Shown: one piece after another, positions 57,175-64,000 of the stretch
How the letters are laid out: every line of letters starts with the position of its first letter
Numbering within the stretch: position 1 is the stretch's first letter
From: Saprospiraceae bacterium
GTDB taxonomy: Bacteria > Bacteroidota > Bacteroidia > Chitinophagales > Saprospiraceae
Assembly: GCA_016715245.1 (NCBI GenBank)
Contig: JADKAS010000014.1
Coordinates: forward strand, 62,001 to 126,000
Reading direction: 5' to 3'
Length of the DNA: 64,000 nucleotides
Position numbers and translations under genes: made by a program
The notes under the pieces: model-generated
Told to the model about the DNA's origin: nothing
Database searches by the model: none
Seen by the model: the letters and a program-made list of their open reading frames with translations, nothing else

Positions 57175-59082
57175 TTACATTCTTTGCAATAAGCTCGCCG
57201 TAATACGTAAAAATTCTGTTTCTGAAATTAAACCAACCAATTCTGTGCCGTTTACGACGGGAAGGCAGCCTATTTTGTTTTCCCGCATCAACTTCATGGC
57301 TTCCATTATATTGGCATCCTGATCTATGGTGACAGGTTTTTCTATCATGATATCTGAAACCACAGTTGTTTTTTTAGAATTTTTACTTTTGATATAATGC
57401 CGCAAGATAAGCCGGGCAGTAACCAGGCCCACCAGGTTGCCTTTGCTGTCTTCAACAGGAGTGTAGCGGATGGTGTTCCAGTCCATGAGATCTGCTACAA
57501 GTTCGACGATATCGTCTTTCTGCACTGTAAACAAATCTGTCAGCATAAACTCCGAAACCTTGAGGTGAGATGGTCTGTAAATTTTAAGGTCTTCCTTATC
57601 CGGTAATACCCATTCGTGAACGGGTGTATTGGTCATCTGATTTTGAATCATGGAAGCCGTGAGAACACTTAATGCCTCGTCAGTATTTGTATTGTCGTGG
57701 AGTTTTGTAAAGGCACGAAGCATCCACCTCGCTCCTGTCATATGGTTTTGGGCTCTTTTTTCAATGATATTAAGGTATTTGTCAATATCTGCAGTATCGA
57801 CTTTTTGTTTTTCGAGGCCTTTTCTGGCGATGGGAAGAAGCCGCATTACCAATTCCACTGCATTGATTTTTTCATCATTAAACCAGGTGAATTTAGTGTC
57901 TAAACCAAATTTGGCGGCTTTGCCAAAATTATCCCTTGCATCCACAAAAGACATTTTGGTTTTGATATCTTCAACTTCTTCGGATAATCCAATCATACAT
58001 CCGAGCCAGAAACAAGCATTGGCCACTTCATCAATCACAGTGGGTCCGGAAGGTAAAACCCTGTTTTCAATTCGCAAATGAGGTTTTCCGTTGTCACTTA
58101 TGCCATAACAGGGGCGATTCCAGCGATACACGGTTGAATTGTGAACCTGCAATGCTCTTAACTTAGGCACCTGATTGTTTTTTATAGCGGCCATAGAATC
58201 TTCTTCTATATCTGAACTCAACAGAACTCTGAAACGGGCGATATCTTCGCGGTAAATTTCCAGAATAGAATCATGGATCCAGTCTTTTCCGAAACTAACC
58301 CTTGGACTTCTTTCTCTCATGTGATCATGGGTAGTTCTGGTATCCAGGGATTGCTGGAATAAGGCTATTCTTGTTTCGTGCCAGAGTCGTTTTCCAAAGA
58401 CGATGGGGCTGTTGGCAGAAATAGCCATGATAGGTGCTGCCAGACCAAGGGAGATATTGTACATTTTTACAAAATCTTTTGGAGCCACCTGGAGGTGAAC
58501 CTGAAAACTTGTATTACACGCTTCCAGTAGGGGAGAGTCATGTTTGACAAGGAGTTCGTCGATACCTAAAATCCTCAACTCATATGACTGACCAATAAGC
58601 TGTTTATTGATGGCTTCCATGAGGGCATAATACCTTTTTTTAGGCGTTAAGTTTTCCATATTGAGGTGGTATTTGCGCAGGGTAGGGCAGATACCTGTCA
58701 GTAAAATGGATGTATCCAGTGTATCCAGTACTTCCTGAATCTTGTCCAGTTTATATGTATTTTCTTTATCGAGTTCAGAAAAACAATTTCCTGTAAAAAC
58801 CCTTGGTTCCAGATTGGTTTCCAAATTAAATTTTCCCAGTTCAGTTTCAACCCATGGATATTCTGTCATTTTTTCAAGAGCTTCCATAGCGACAAGGGAA
58901 GGTTTGAAGGTTTTTTTATCAACCATAACGATTTCCTGTTCTGCCCCGATACGAATGACATCTGATTCAAACCATTCATTTTCAAGCATGTATTCAAGTG
59001 CGCTTACATCATTTAGCAATGCTTTGACAAATTTTTGCATTTGTTTGTTGTCATTGACCAATGAAACTCTTTGTTCTCCCAT
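57175..59082 (-). CDS. GCS2-type glutamate-cysteine ligase-like protein fused to two CBS domains
   Basis: A 635-residue protein. The N-terminal part (about 20-440) is a carboxylate-amine ligase of the GCS2/EgtA type: IRIGAEQEIVMVD holds the catalytic metal ligands, followed by LETNLEPRVFTG, NTSFQVHLQV, SANSPIVFGKRLWHE and PHLRIENRVLPSGPT. The C-terminal part (about 505-635) is a pair of CBS modules (VSEFMLTDLFTVQKDD, IRYTPVEDSKGNLVGLVTAR, then VSDIMIEKPVTIDQDA and IGCLPVVNGTELVGLISE). CBS pairs usually bind adenosyl nucleotides, so the ligase may be regulated by energy state or SAM. Whether it makes gamma-glutamylcysteine or another gamma-glutamyl amide is not shown. A -7 box lies at 59119-59126. 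Confidence 0.88.
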   Translation of the reverse strand: MGEQRVSLVNDNKQMQKFVKALLNDVSALEYMLENEWFESDVIRIGAEQEIVMVDKKTFKPSLVAMEALEKMTEYPWVETELGKFNLETNLEPRVFTGNCFSELDKENTYKLDKIQEVLDTLDTSILLTGICPTLRKYHLNMENLTPKKRYYALMEAINKQLIGQSYELRILGIDELLVKHDSPLLEACNTSFQVHLQVAPKDFVKMYNISLGLAAPIMAISANSPIVFGKRLWHETRIALFQQSLDTRTTHDHMRERSPRVSFGKDWIHDSILEIYREDIARFRVLLSSDIEEDSMAAIKNNQVPKLRALQVHNSTVYRWNRPCYGISDNGKPHLRIENRVLPSGPTVIDEVANACFWLGCMIGLSEEVEDIKTKMSFVDARDNFGKAAKFGLDTKFTWFNDEKINAVELVMRLLPIARKGLEKQKVDTADIDKYLNIIEKRAQNHMTGARWMLRAFTKLHDNTNTDEALSVLTASMIQNQMTNTPVHEWVLPDKEDLKIYRPSHLKVSEFMLTDLFTVQKDDIVELVADLMDWNTIRYTPVEDSKGNLVGLVTARLILRHYIKSKNSKKTTVVSDIMIEKPVTIDQDANIMEAMKLMRENKIGCLPVVNGTELVGLISETEFLRITASLLQRM

Positions 59083-59118
59083 TTTCCTTTTTTCTATTTT
59101 AGATTACCAAAATTAATC

Positions 59119-59126
59119 CAAAAGTA
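59119..59126 (-). promoter_or_regulatory. -7 promoter box for the GCS2-CBS/M16 operon
   Basis: The + strand CAAAAGTA is TACTTTTG on the gene strand, matching TAnnTTTG, 37 bp before the ATG. Confidence 0.45.
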
Positions 59127-59159
59127 TAAAATCAGACAATTTTTATCATTATTTTAAAA

Positions 59160-59197
59160 AAAAAGTCCTGCTTCCACCCCATGAAGCAGGACTTTTT
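59160..59197 (-). terminator. Terminator after the YceI gene
   Basis: Perfect 15-bp arms AAAAAGTCCTGCTTC / GAAGCAGGACTTTTT with an 8-nt loop; on the minus strand a run of T follows. It lies 24 bp past the YceI stop and could work in both directions. Confidence 0.9.
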
Positions 59198-59220
59198 ACC
59201 AATATATATTTTTAATGAAA

Positions 59221-59889
59221 TTACTTTTGAGCTATACCGGCATTCAGATTTATCTGAAGTTTTACCTCATCATTTATAAATTCATCTTTTAAAGCGCCGA
59301 AATTTTTGGATTGATATTTTAAACCCCAGTCTGTTCTGTTGATTTGAAATATCGGAGTAGTAACGGTTACATTATTTTCAAGAATATTGATATTAGCTTT
59401 GAAACTGACTTCTTTAGTTACCGTCAAAATCGTAAGGTTGCCATATACAAGTGCATTTCCTTCTTTGTCATTTGCCAGACCGGTAACTTTTGTAATTTCA
59501 AATGATGATGAAGGATATTTTGTCACATTAAAAAAGTCTTCCTGACCTTTGCCGCCTGTACCTTTAAGATGAGATTCAAGGTTAGATTTATCTTCACCGG
59601 ATAAGTCGTCAACCGTTAATTTTGTTAGATCAATGGTAAATTTACCTGAAGTGATTACGCCATTGTCGACGGTCAGGCTTCCATCAGCAACTGGGAAAGT
59701 ACCATTGTGACCTCCACCCGGGCTATTGGCAAACCATAAGACTTTTGACGTTGCAGAAGATACCATAAATGATTTTCCACTGGCTTCTGCCACTGACTGA
59801 GCTTCATTGACCTGAACAGATTCGCTTTTATTTTTACATGAAATCAAAAAAGCGGAAGTGATAAATAGGACGAAAAAAATTTGTTTCAT
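59221..59889 (-). CDS. YceI family lipoprotein
   Basis: Lipoprotein of 222 residues with a lipobox ending at C18 (SAFLISCKNK) and a YceI-type lipocalin-like barrel: SSATSKVLWFANSPGGGH, then GVITSGKFTIDLTKLTVDD, the ESHLKGTGGKGQEDFFNV segment, SSSFEITKV and INRTDWGLKYQSKNF. YceI proteins bind long hydrophobic ligands such as polyisoprenoids; the ligand here is unknown. Monocistronic, with a strong terminator. Confidence 0.93.
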   Translation of the reverse strand: MKQIFFVLFITSAFLISCKNKSESVQVNEAQSVAEASGKSFMVSSATSKVLWFANSPGGGHNGTFPVADGSLTVDNGVITSGKFTIDLTKLTVDDLSGEDKSNLESHLKGTGGKGQEDFFNVTKYPSSSFEITKVTGLANDKEGNALVYGNLTILTVTKEVSFKANINILENNVTVTTPIFQINRTDWGLKYQSKNFGALKDEFINDEVKLQINLNAGIAQK

Positions 59890-60055
59890 TTGTGTTAATT
59901 TATGTTTGTTTTAAAAAAATACATTATGGTTAATATTGTAAAGAAACGTCGGTTTATAACATATGTTATATAATAAATGCAAATGATATGTTAAGGTTTT
60001 ATCATCAGGTCTGCTATTAAAATTACAAGGGAAAGGAGCGTAAAAAATTCCTGTT

Positions 60056-60301
60056 TTATGGTTGGGTTATAAAAGATTTAACATCCGTTATGCTGTAAAG
60101 AATTTTTGATTTGGAGGGTAGTTTAATATTCTGGCTGGTCGTTTGAAATCCTGAAATCAGCACATGGCTGTCCGGGCAATTTTTTACCAATTCGTCAATA
60201 TATGGCTGGAGTGGTGTTTCTGCAAAACTATCATTGAAGATGCTGAATATATTTTGGTCTGAAAATGGTGTAGGCATCAATAACATCGTAAATAGAAACA
60301 T
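60056..60301 (-). CDS. MerR/B12-type regulator, C-terminal part (frameshifted gene)
   Basis: End of the MerR-type regulator in a second frame. From about 60256 it reads FSIFNDSFAETPLQPYIDEL, HVLISGFQTTSQNIKLPSK and ends SITDVKSFITQP, which is the continuation expected after the Rossmann part of a B12-binding-like domain. The first dozen or so codons are out-of-frame reading of the upstream part. A one-base loss in the TATAT stretch near 60247-60256 rejoins the two frames into about 292 residues, the usual size. Confidence 0.75.
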   Translation of the reverse strand: MFLFTMLLMPTPFSDQNIFSIFNDSFAETPLQPYIDELVKNCPDSHVLISGFQTTSQNIKLPSKSKILYSITDVKSFITQP

Positions 60302-60935
60302 TGATACCCAGATTTAAAACTTTTATGCCGGCAGATGCCAAAATATAATGTAAAAACAATAAACTCAATTCATGACTTTCATTTTCAGGAAGAAAAATGA
60401 GATATCTCATTTCCGGCTTACATTCTTTACATTTTAAGTTCTCAATGGCAACGATGGTTTTTTTTCGAATGATATTGACCACAAAATTTTCATGAACTCC
60501 TTTGATACTTCCGGCGAGCCACATCATACTCAATTTGTCAAGCAGCGGATAAACCACATTTTGCATAGTCATTTCAAATCCTTTTGATTCTATCTGATGG
60601 TCCAGGATCAACGTAAATTTAGACTCTTCCAGATCAAACATGGCCAGCATAAGAGAATCGAGCTGATCTTCAAAAGCTGATCCAACCTGTATGGTTTCCG
60701 CTACCCTTGTTTTTAGCTCTTCATTCGTTAGATTGGCAATTTTTGAAATTTTCAAACCATGACGGTTGAGCAGCGAAATGTTGAGGATTTTTTGAAGTTC
60801 ACTTTCGTGATAATAGCGGATATTTGTGTCCGTTCGGGCCGGTTGTATAATTCCATACCGCTTTTCCCAAATACGCAGGGTATGCGCTTTGACACCGGAC
60901 AAACTTTCCAAGTCTTTTATAGAATATGCGACCAT
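60231..60935 (-). CDS. MerR-family transcriptional regulator with a B12-binding-like domain, N-terminal part (frameshifted gene)
   Basis: DNA-binding regulator of the CarH/LitR-like layout. A MerR winged helix (residues 1-75; YSIKDLESLSGVKAHTLRIW and NIRYYHESELQKILNI) is followed by a helical domain and a Rossmann domain. In CarH-type photoreceptors cobalamin is held by a W-x9-EH motif and a second His. Here W139 is present, but the pair reads HE (H148, E149 in GVHENF), while H188 in ESHELS is kept, so cobalamin binding is uncertain. The ATG at 60935 (MVAYSIKDLE) is the family start. The frame ends early at 60231 owing to the break described in the partner entry. Its targets are unknown. Confidence 0.85.
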   Translation of the reverse strand: MVAYSIKDLESLSGVKAHTLRIWEKRYGIIQPARTDTNIRYYHESELQKILNISLLNRHGLKISKIANLTNEELKTRVAETIQVGSAFEDQLDSLMLAMFDLEESKFTLILDHQIESKGFEMTMQNVVYPLLDKLSMMWLAGSIKGVHENFVVNIIRKKTIVAIENLKCKECKPEMRYLIFLPENESHELSLLFLHYILASAGIKVLNLGINVSIYDVIDAYTIFRPKYIQHLQ

Positions 60936-61073
60936 TTTTGCATTAAGAATATGATACAAGGGCAAGAAACAAACAATAGTTGATTTTGTTTAAACTTTAT
61001 GTCAATTAGTATCCACATTTTAATTAATGTACCTTATGATCACATATGACTATCCTTCAGAAAATATATCTTA

Positions 61074-61862
61074 TTAATTTTGATTCATATTAAAGATTGA
61101 AAAAACCTGAAACTGACTCATTATGGCCATAATGATAACCAGGATGAGCAAGCGGTACGCCCATACATTTATATTTTTCATTTTGGATAAATATCTGGCT
61201 GTAATATAACCCGAAGCCGTTTGTCCAATAGCCATCAGAAGGCCGATTTCCCAATGAATGAGATTATTTGATTGGAATACAAAAAGAACGACAGTAGTCA
61301 TGATAATGACAATCACAGTTTTTAAAGCATTGGCCATCATTATTGTATAACCTGAAAAAAGGACAAAAACGACAAGCATAAAAATTCCAACACCCATTTG
61401 TATAAATCCGCCATAAAAACCGATGAAGAAAAAAAGTGGGATTTGAACCCACAGATTGACTTTTATGAGAGAGGGATGTTCTTTTATCCATTTTTCCGGA
61501 TTGAGCAAAACCAAAACCAGCATGACCAGCATCATATATTTAAAAACAAAAAGAAAGTCCTCATTGGATGTGTTGACGACGGTCCATACGCCGGCTACCG
61601 CACCAAATATACAAGAAATTATGATGACCCAGTTTTTTTCTGTTTGAAACATATTGTTTTTTACAAAACCCGTTGCGGAACCAAGGGATTGGAACAAGAC
61701 ACCCACTCTATTGGTCGCATTGGCTACACCTGCATCCAGTCGTAGAAGGTCAGTCAGAATGGTTAAGGTGATGACAGAACCATTTCCTGCAAGTGTATTG
61801 ATCATTCCAGCCAGAAAACTACCTAAAAAAGCCAATATGTATTGATAAATACTAAAATCCAT
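61074..61862 (-). CDS. TauE/SafE (TSUP) family membrane permease
   Basis: Polytopic membrane protein of 262 residues with about eight helices. The repeated TSUP motif appears as FLAGMINTLAGNGSVITLTI in the first half and FFIGFYGGFIQMGVGIFMLV in the second half, each with the glycine-rich signature. Family members export sulfite, sulfoacetate or other organic sulfur anions; the substrate here is unknown. Its start overlaps the end of the epimerase gene by 11 bp, so the two are co-transcribed. Confidence 0.9.
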   Translation of the reverse strand: MDFSIYQYILAFLGSFLAGMINTLAGNGSVITLTILTDLLRLDAGVANATNRVGVLFQSLGSATGFVKNNMFQTEKNWVIIISCIFGAVAGVWTVVNTSNEDFLFVFKYMMLVMLVLVLLNPEKWIKEHPSLIKVNLWVQIPLFFFIGFYGGFIQMGVGIFMLVVFVLFSGYTIMMANALKTVIVIIMTTVVLFVFQSNNLIHWEIGLLMAIGQTASGYITARYLSKMKNINVWAYRLLILVIIMAIMSQFQVFSIFNMNQN

Positions 61863-62271
61863 CTTCAGTATCCCGGATATCCTGACACAATTCTATAAGT
61901 ACACTGTTGGTGCCTTTTGGATGAAGAAAACAAACCCATTTACCATCTGCCCCTTTTTTCGGGTATTCATTCAGAAGAATAAATCCTTCTTCCCTGAGCC
62001 TGTTCATTTCTTCCTTTATATTATCTACGGCAAAGGCAATATGGTGGATACCTTCACCTTTTTTGTCAAGGAATTTTTGAATGGGGCTCTCTTCGGACGT
62101 TGGATGGAGAAGTTCAATTTTGTTGGGACCTGCCTGGAAAAAGGAAGTAAGTACGGATTCAGACGCTACAACTTCTCGCTTATAAGATTTGACATTAAGG
62201 ATTTTTGTAAAAAGTTGTTCGCTTAGATCCATATTTTTTACAGCAATACCAATGTGTTCGATTTTATTCAT
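61852..62271 (-). CDS. mce: Methylmalonyl-CoA epimerase
   Basis: Interconverts the two epimers of methylmalonyl-CoA between propionyl-CoA carboxylase and methylmalonyl-CoA mutase. About 139 residues with the vicinal-oxygen-chelate fold: metal-binding H in MNKIEHIGIAV, IELLHP, GIHHIAFAVDNI and the final E in NSVLIELCQ. The ATG at 62271 is chosen; a longer frame adds 24 residues unlike the family. It overlaps the TSUP permease gene. Together with meaB at 19.3 kb it indicates a methylmalonyl-CoA pathway, whose mutase is elsewhere. Confidence 0.94.
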   Translation of the reverse strand: MNKIEHIGIAVKNMDLSEQLFTKILNVKSYKREVVASESVLTSFFQAGPNKIELLHPTSEESPIQKFLDKKGEGIHHIAFAVDNIKEEMNRLREEGFILLNEYPKKGADGKWVCFLHPKGTNSVLIELCQDIRDTEDGF

Positions 62272-62461
62272 GGATTTGAAATAAGATGCTAAGGTAATAA
62301 ATTTTAAAAACGAATACGATTTATTAATAATGACAAAACTCAATAAGATTAATCAAAATGTATTAATTTTTTTGTTAATATATAAAATATAGGGTAAACC
62401 ATTACATTTTATATATTAATATTGCCATATATTCGCATTTATTAATATTAAAGTGGTGAAA

Positions 62462-62938
62462 ATGAGAAATATTTTAACTTTTATTCTATTTGTTGGTGCT
62501 TTTTTAAATTCTATTTCTGCACAGGAAATTCTTCTTCTTAAGTCTTCCGGTAAGGTTGTCATAGGAGACACTTCCCAGATTATGACACCTGGAGATTACA
62601 ATCTTTATGTCCAGAATGGTATTCTTACAGAAAGGGTAAAAGTAGCCTTGAAGTCATCTGCAGATTGGGCGGATCATGCTTTTGAAGAGACGCCAAAATT
62701 GCGACAAGTTGAAGAATCCATTCAAAATCACAAACATCTGTTTGAAATGCCTTCTGCAGAAACACTCGTTAAAAATGGCTACGAACTAAAGGAAATGGAT
62801 GCCCGGCTCCTCAAGCAGATTGAATGGTTGTGGCAACATGTCCTCATTTTGTCCAAACAAAATGAAGAAATGGCCATTAAAATAGAGGATCTGCAAAAAG
62901 AATTAAAAAACAAATCTTCAGAGGATATTCAAAAATAA
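62462..62938 (+). CDS. Small exported protein with a Bacteroidota WAD-type tail domain
   Basis: A 158-residue exported protein. A signal peptide (MRNILTFILFVGAFLNSISAQ) is followed by VVIGDTSQIMTPGDYNLYVQ, then SADWADHAFEETPKLRQVEE, HKHLFEMPSAETLVKNGYEL and a C-terminal coiled coil (about 120-158). This tail resembles the end domain common on Bacteroidota fibre-like proteins, where variants read WADYVF and LPDVPSA. Here it is nearly the whole protein. A GTG nine bases upstream is an alternative start. It lies 4 bp before the DUF1800 gene, so the two are co-transcribed. Function unknown. Confidence 0.75.
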   Translation: MRNILTFILFVGAFLNSISAQEILLLKSSGKVVIGDTSQIMTPGDYNLYVQNGILTERVKVALKSSADWADHAFEETPKLRQVEESIQNHKHLFEMPSAETLVKNGYELKEMDARLLKQIEWLWQHVLILSKQNEEMAIKIEDLQKELKNKSSEDIQK

Positions 62939-62942
62939 ACCG

Positions 62943-64000
62943 ATGAACGACCAAAAAATCCGGCATATTATTCCGATTGCCATTGGCTTATTATGGTTTA
63001 TCGGTTTGTCAGCACAAAGGGATACCATAACCCTCGGTTACGGTGGACAAGGCGTGATGATTTCAGCAAGCAGTAATACCCATCCGGGCCATCCAGACAA
63101 TACAATGAATCAGGATGGTTTCCTTCCCAATCAAAACGCAGCTTCCCGATTTTTACAGCATGCAAGTCTCGGACATAATGAATCTGAAATAGAAGCTGTG
63201 GCCACTGCAGGATACGAAACATGGATTGACAGTCAACTTGTGGTTCCCAAAGCGTTTTCTGTGCTTCAAAAAATCAGAGACTATCACCGAATCATCAAAG
63301 ATTCAACTGCCAATCCTGCCGCTACTGTCGGATCACGACCCTGGCGTTATGCGTGGTGGCAATATTTTATGAACTCTCCGGATCTCCTTCGACAGCGTGT
63401 TGCTCTTGCCTTGAGTGAAATTTGTGTTATTTCTGAGAATTCCGGATTTGGAGGCAATGCCTATGCCATGGGACCCTACTATGACATTCTTCTTGATCGT
63501 GCCTTTGGCAATTATAAAGACCTGCTTCGGGACATTACCTACAATGCTGCCATGTCGGTGTATCTTACGCATCTTAATAATCCAAAATCCAATCCCGCGA
63601 CTAATACCTACCCGGATGAAAATTATGCGCGTGAGCTCATGCAACTGTTTACGATAGGTACCGTACTACTCAATAATAACGGCACTGAAATTCTTGACAA
63701 TGAAGGCAGGCCCATCGATGCCTATGATAATGATGATATACTGGAGTATTCAAAAATATTCACCGGATTGACATGGGCAGACAGAACACAGTTCGGACGG
63801 GGGGCACTCAATGATACCAGCTACATTCCCGACCTGGTGATGTGGAATTCTTTTCACGAGCCCGGAGTTAAAAATCTTTTAAACGGTTTTCAGGTACCTG
63901 ACCGGAATCCTGTTGATGGTGTTGCAGATATAGAAGATGCGTTGCAGAATCTTTTTGACCACCCCAATACACCTCCTTTTGTCTGCAAAAGACTTATACA
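62943..64000 (+). CDS. DUF1800 family exported protein (cut by window end)
   Basis: At least 352 residues are visible and the frame is open at the window edge. After a signal peptide (IIPIAIGLLWFIGLSAQ) come the family marks ASRFLQHASLGHNESEIEA near the start, SPDLLRQRVALALSEI, YYDILLDRAFGNYKDLL and PDENYARELMQLFTIG. DUF1800 proteins are exported, often paired with a DUF1501 gene downstream; their biochemical role is not established. The start at 62943 is the first ATG after the upstream stop. Confidence 0.9.
   Translation, partial: MNDQKIRHIIPIAIGLLWFIGLSAQRDTITLGYGGQGVMISASSNTHPGHPDNTMNQDGFLPNQNAASRFLQHASLGHNESEIEAVATAGYETWIDSQLVVPKAFSVLQKIRDYHRIIKDSTANPAATVGSRPWRYAWWQYFMNSPDLLRQRVALALSEICVISENSGFGGNAYAMGPYYDILLDRAFGNYKDLLRDITYNAAMSVYLTHLNNPKSNPATNTYPDENYARELMQLFTIGTVLLNNNGTEILDNEGRPIDAYDNDDILEYSKIFTGLTWADRTQFGRGALNDTSYIPDLVMWNSFHEPGVKNLLNGFQVPDRNPVDGVADIEDALQNLFDHPNTPPFVCKRLI

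Overview
The window looks like a chromosomal segment of an AT-rich member of the Bacteroidota, most likely the Saprospiria/Chitinophagales side. The reasons are: a type IX secretion (T9SS) type A sorting domain, SprB-type and BIG2-type adhesin repeats, a TonB receptor with a carboxypeptidase-like N-terminal domain, a fabH-efp-accB-accC cluster, an S46 dipeptidyl-peptidase, DUF1800/DUF4292/DUF6157 families, and at least eight Bacteroidota-type -7 promoter boxes (TAnnTTTG) just upstream of gene starts. The lineage call is inference from family content. I saw no rRNA, tRNA, CRISPR array, intact transposase or prophage.

Region 1 (about 0.4-17.9 kb) is one giant repeat adhesin gene of about 5,830 codons. 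It is read as two open frames because of a one-base break in an A5 run at 6490-6494. It has a signal peptide, a glycine-rich head, three carbohydrate-binding-like domains, thirteen Cys-rich modules with a near-invariant 474-bp period, about seventeen shorter BIG2-like units, cadherin-like domains and a C-terminal region typical of Bacteroidota haemagglutinin-like proteins, but no recognisable T9SS tail. Region 2 (17.9-27.6 kb) holds an orphan LuxR-type response regulator, a gap with a structured-RNA candidate and an unassigned + strand terminator, meaB, katG, a MacB-type ABC permease, a TonB-dependent receptor and a DUF1801 protein.

Region 3 (27.9-36.4 kb) is housekeeping: fabH, efp, accB, accC, an MsbA-like ABC exporter and gcvP. 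Region 4 (36.7-40.1 kb) is a two-gene surface operon: a small T9SS-sorted protein translationally coupled to a peptidase-S74 protein with YadA-head-like repeats. Region 5 (40.8-47.5 kb) has a spermidine synthase-like methyltransferase divergent from aspS, then an S46 peptidase (DPP11-like specificity residue), rlmD (frameshifted) and a small conserved-looking protein. Region 6 (47.6-50.3 kb) is accessory: a membrane protein, a truncated acetyltransferase, an intact GNAT and a DUF6157 protein, the last three bracketed by short inverted GTTAGCGGT repeats. Region 7 (50.3-62.3 kb) is envelope and metabolism: DUF554, lpxK, an EnvC-like protein, a DUF4292 lipoprotein, a frameshifted TPR protein, an inactive M16 peptidase homologue, a GCS2-CBS fusion, a YceI lipoprotein, a frameshifted MerR/B12-type regulator, a TauE/SafE permease and methylmalonyl-CoA epimerase. 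Region 8 (62.4 kb to the edge) is a small exported protein followed by a DUF1800 gene cut by the window end.

Four otherwise healthy genes (giant adhesin, rlmD, TPR, MerR) each carry a single frame break, three of them in homopolymers. This is most simply explained by assembly indels, although the A9 tract in the TPR gene could be real.
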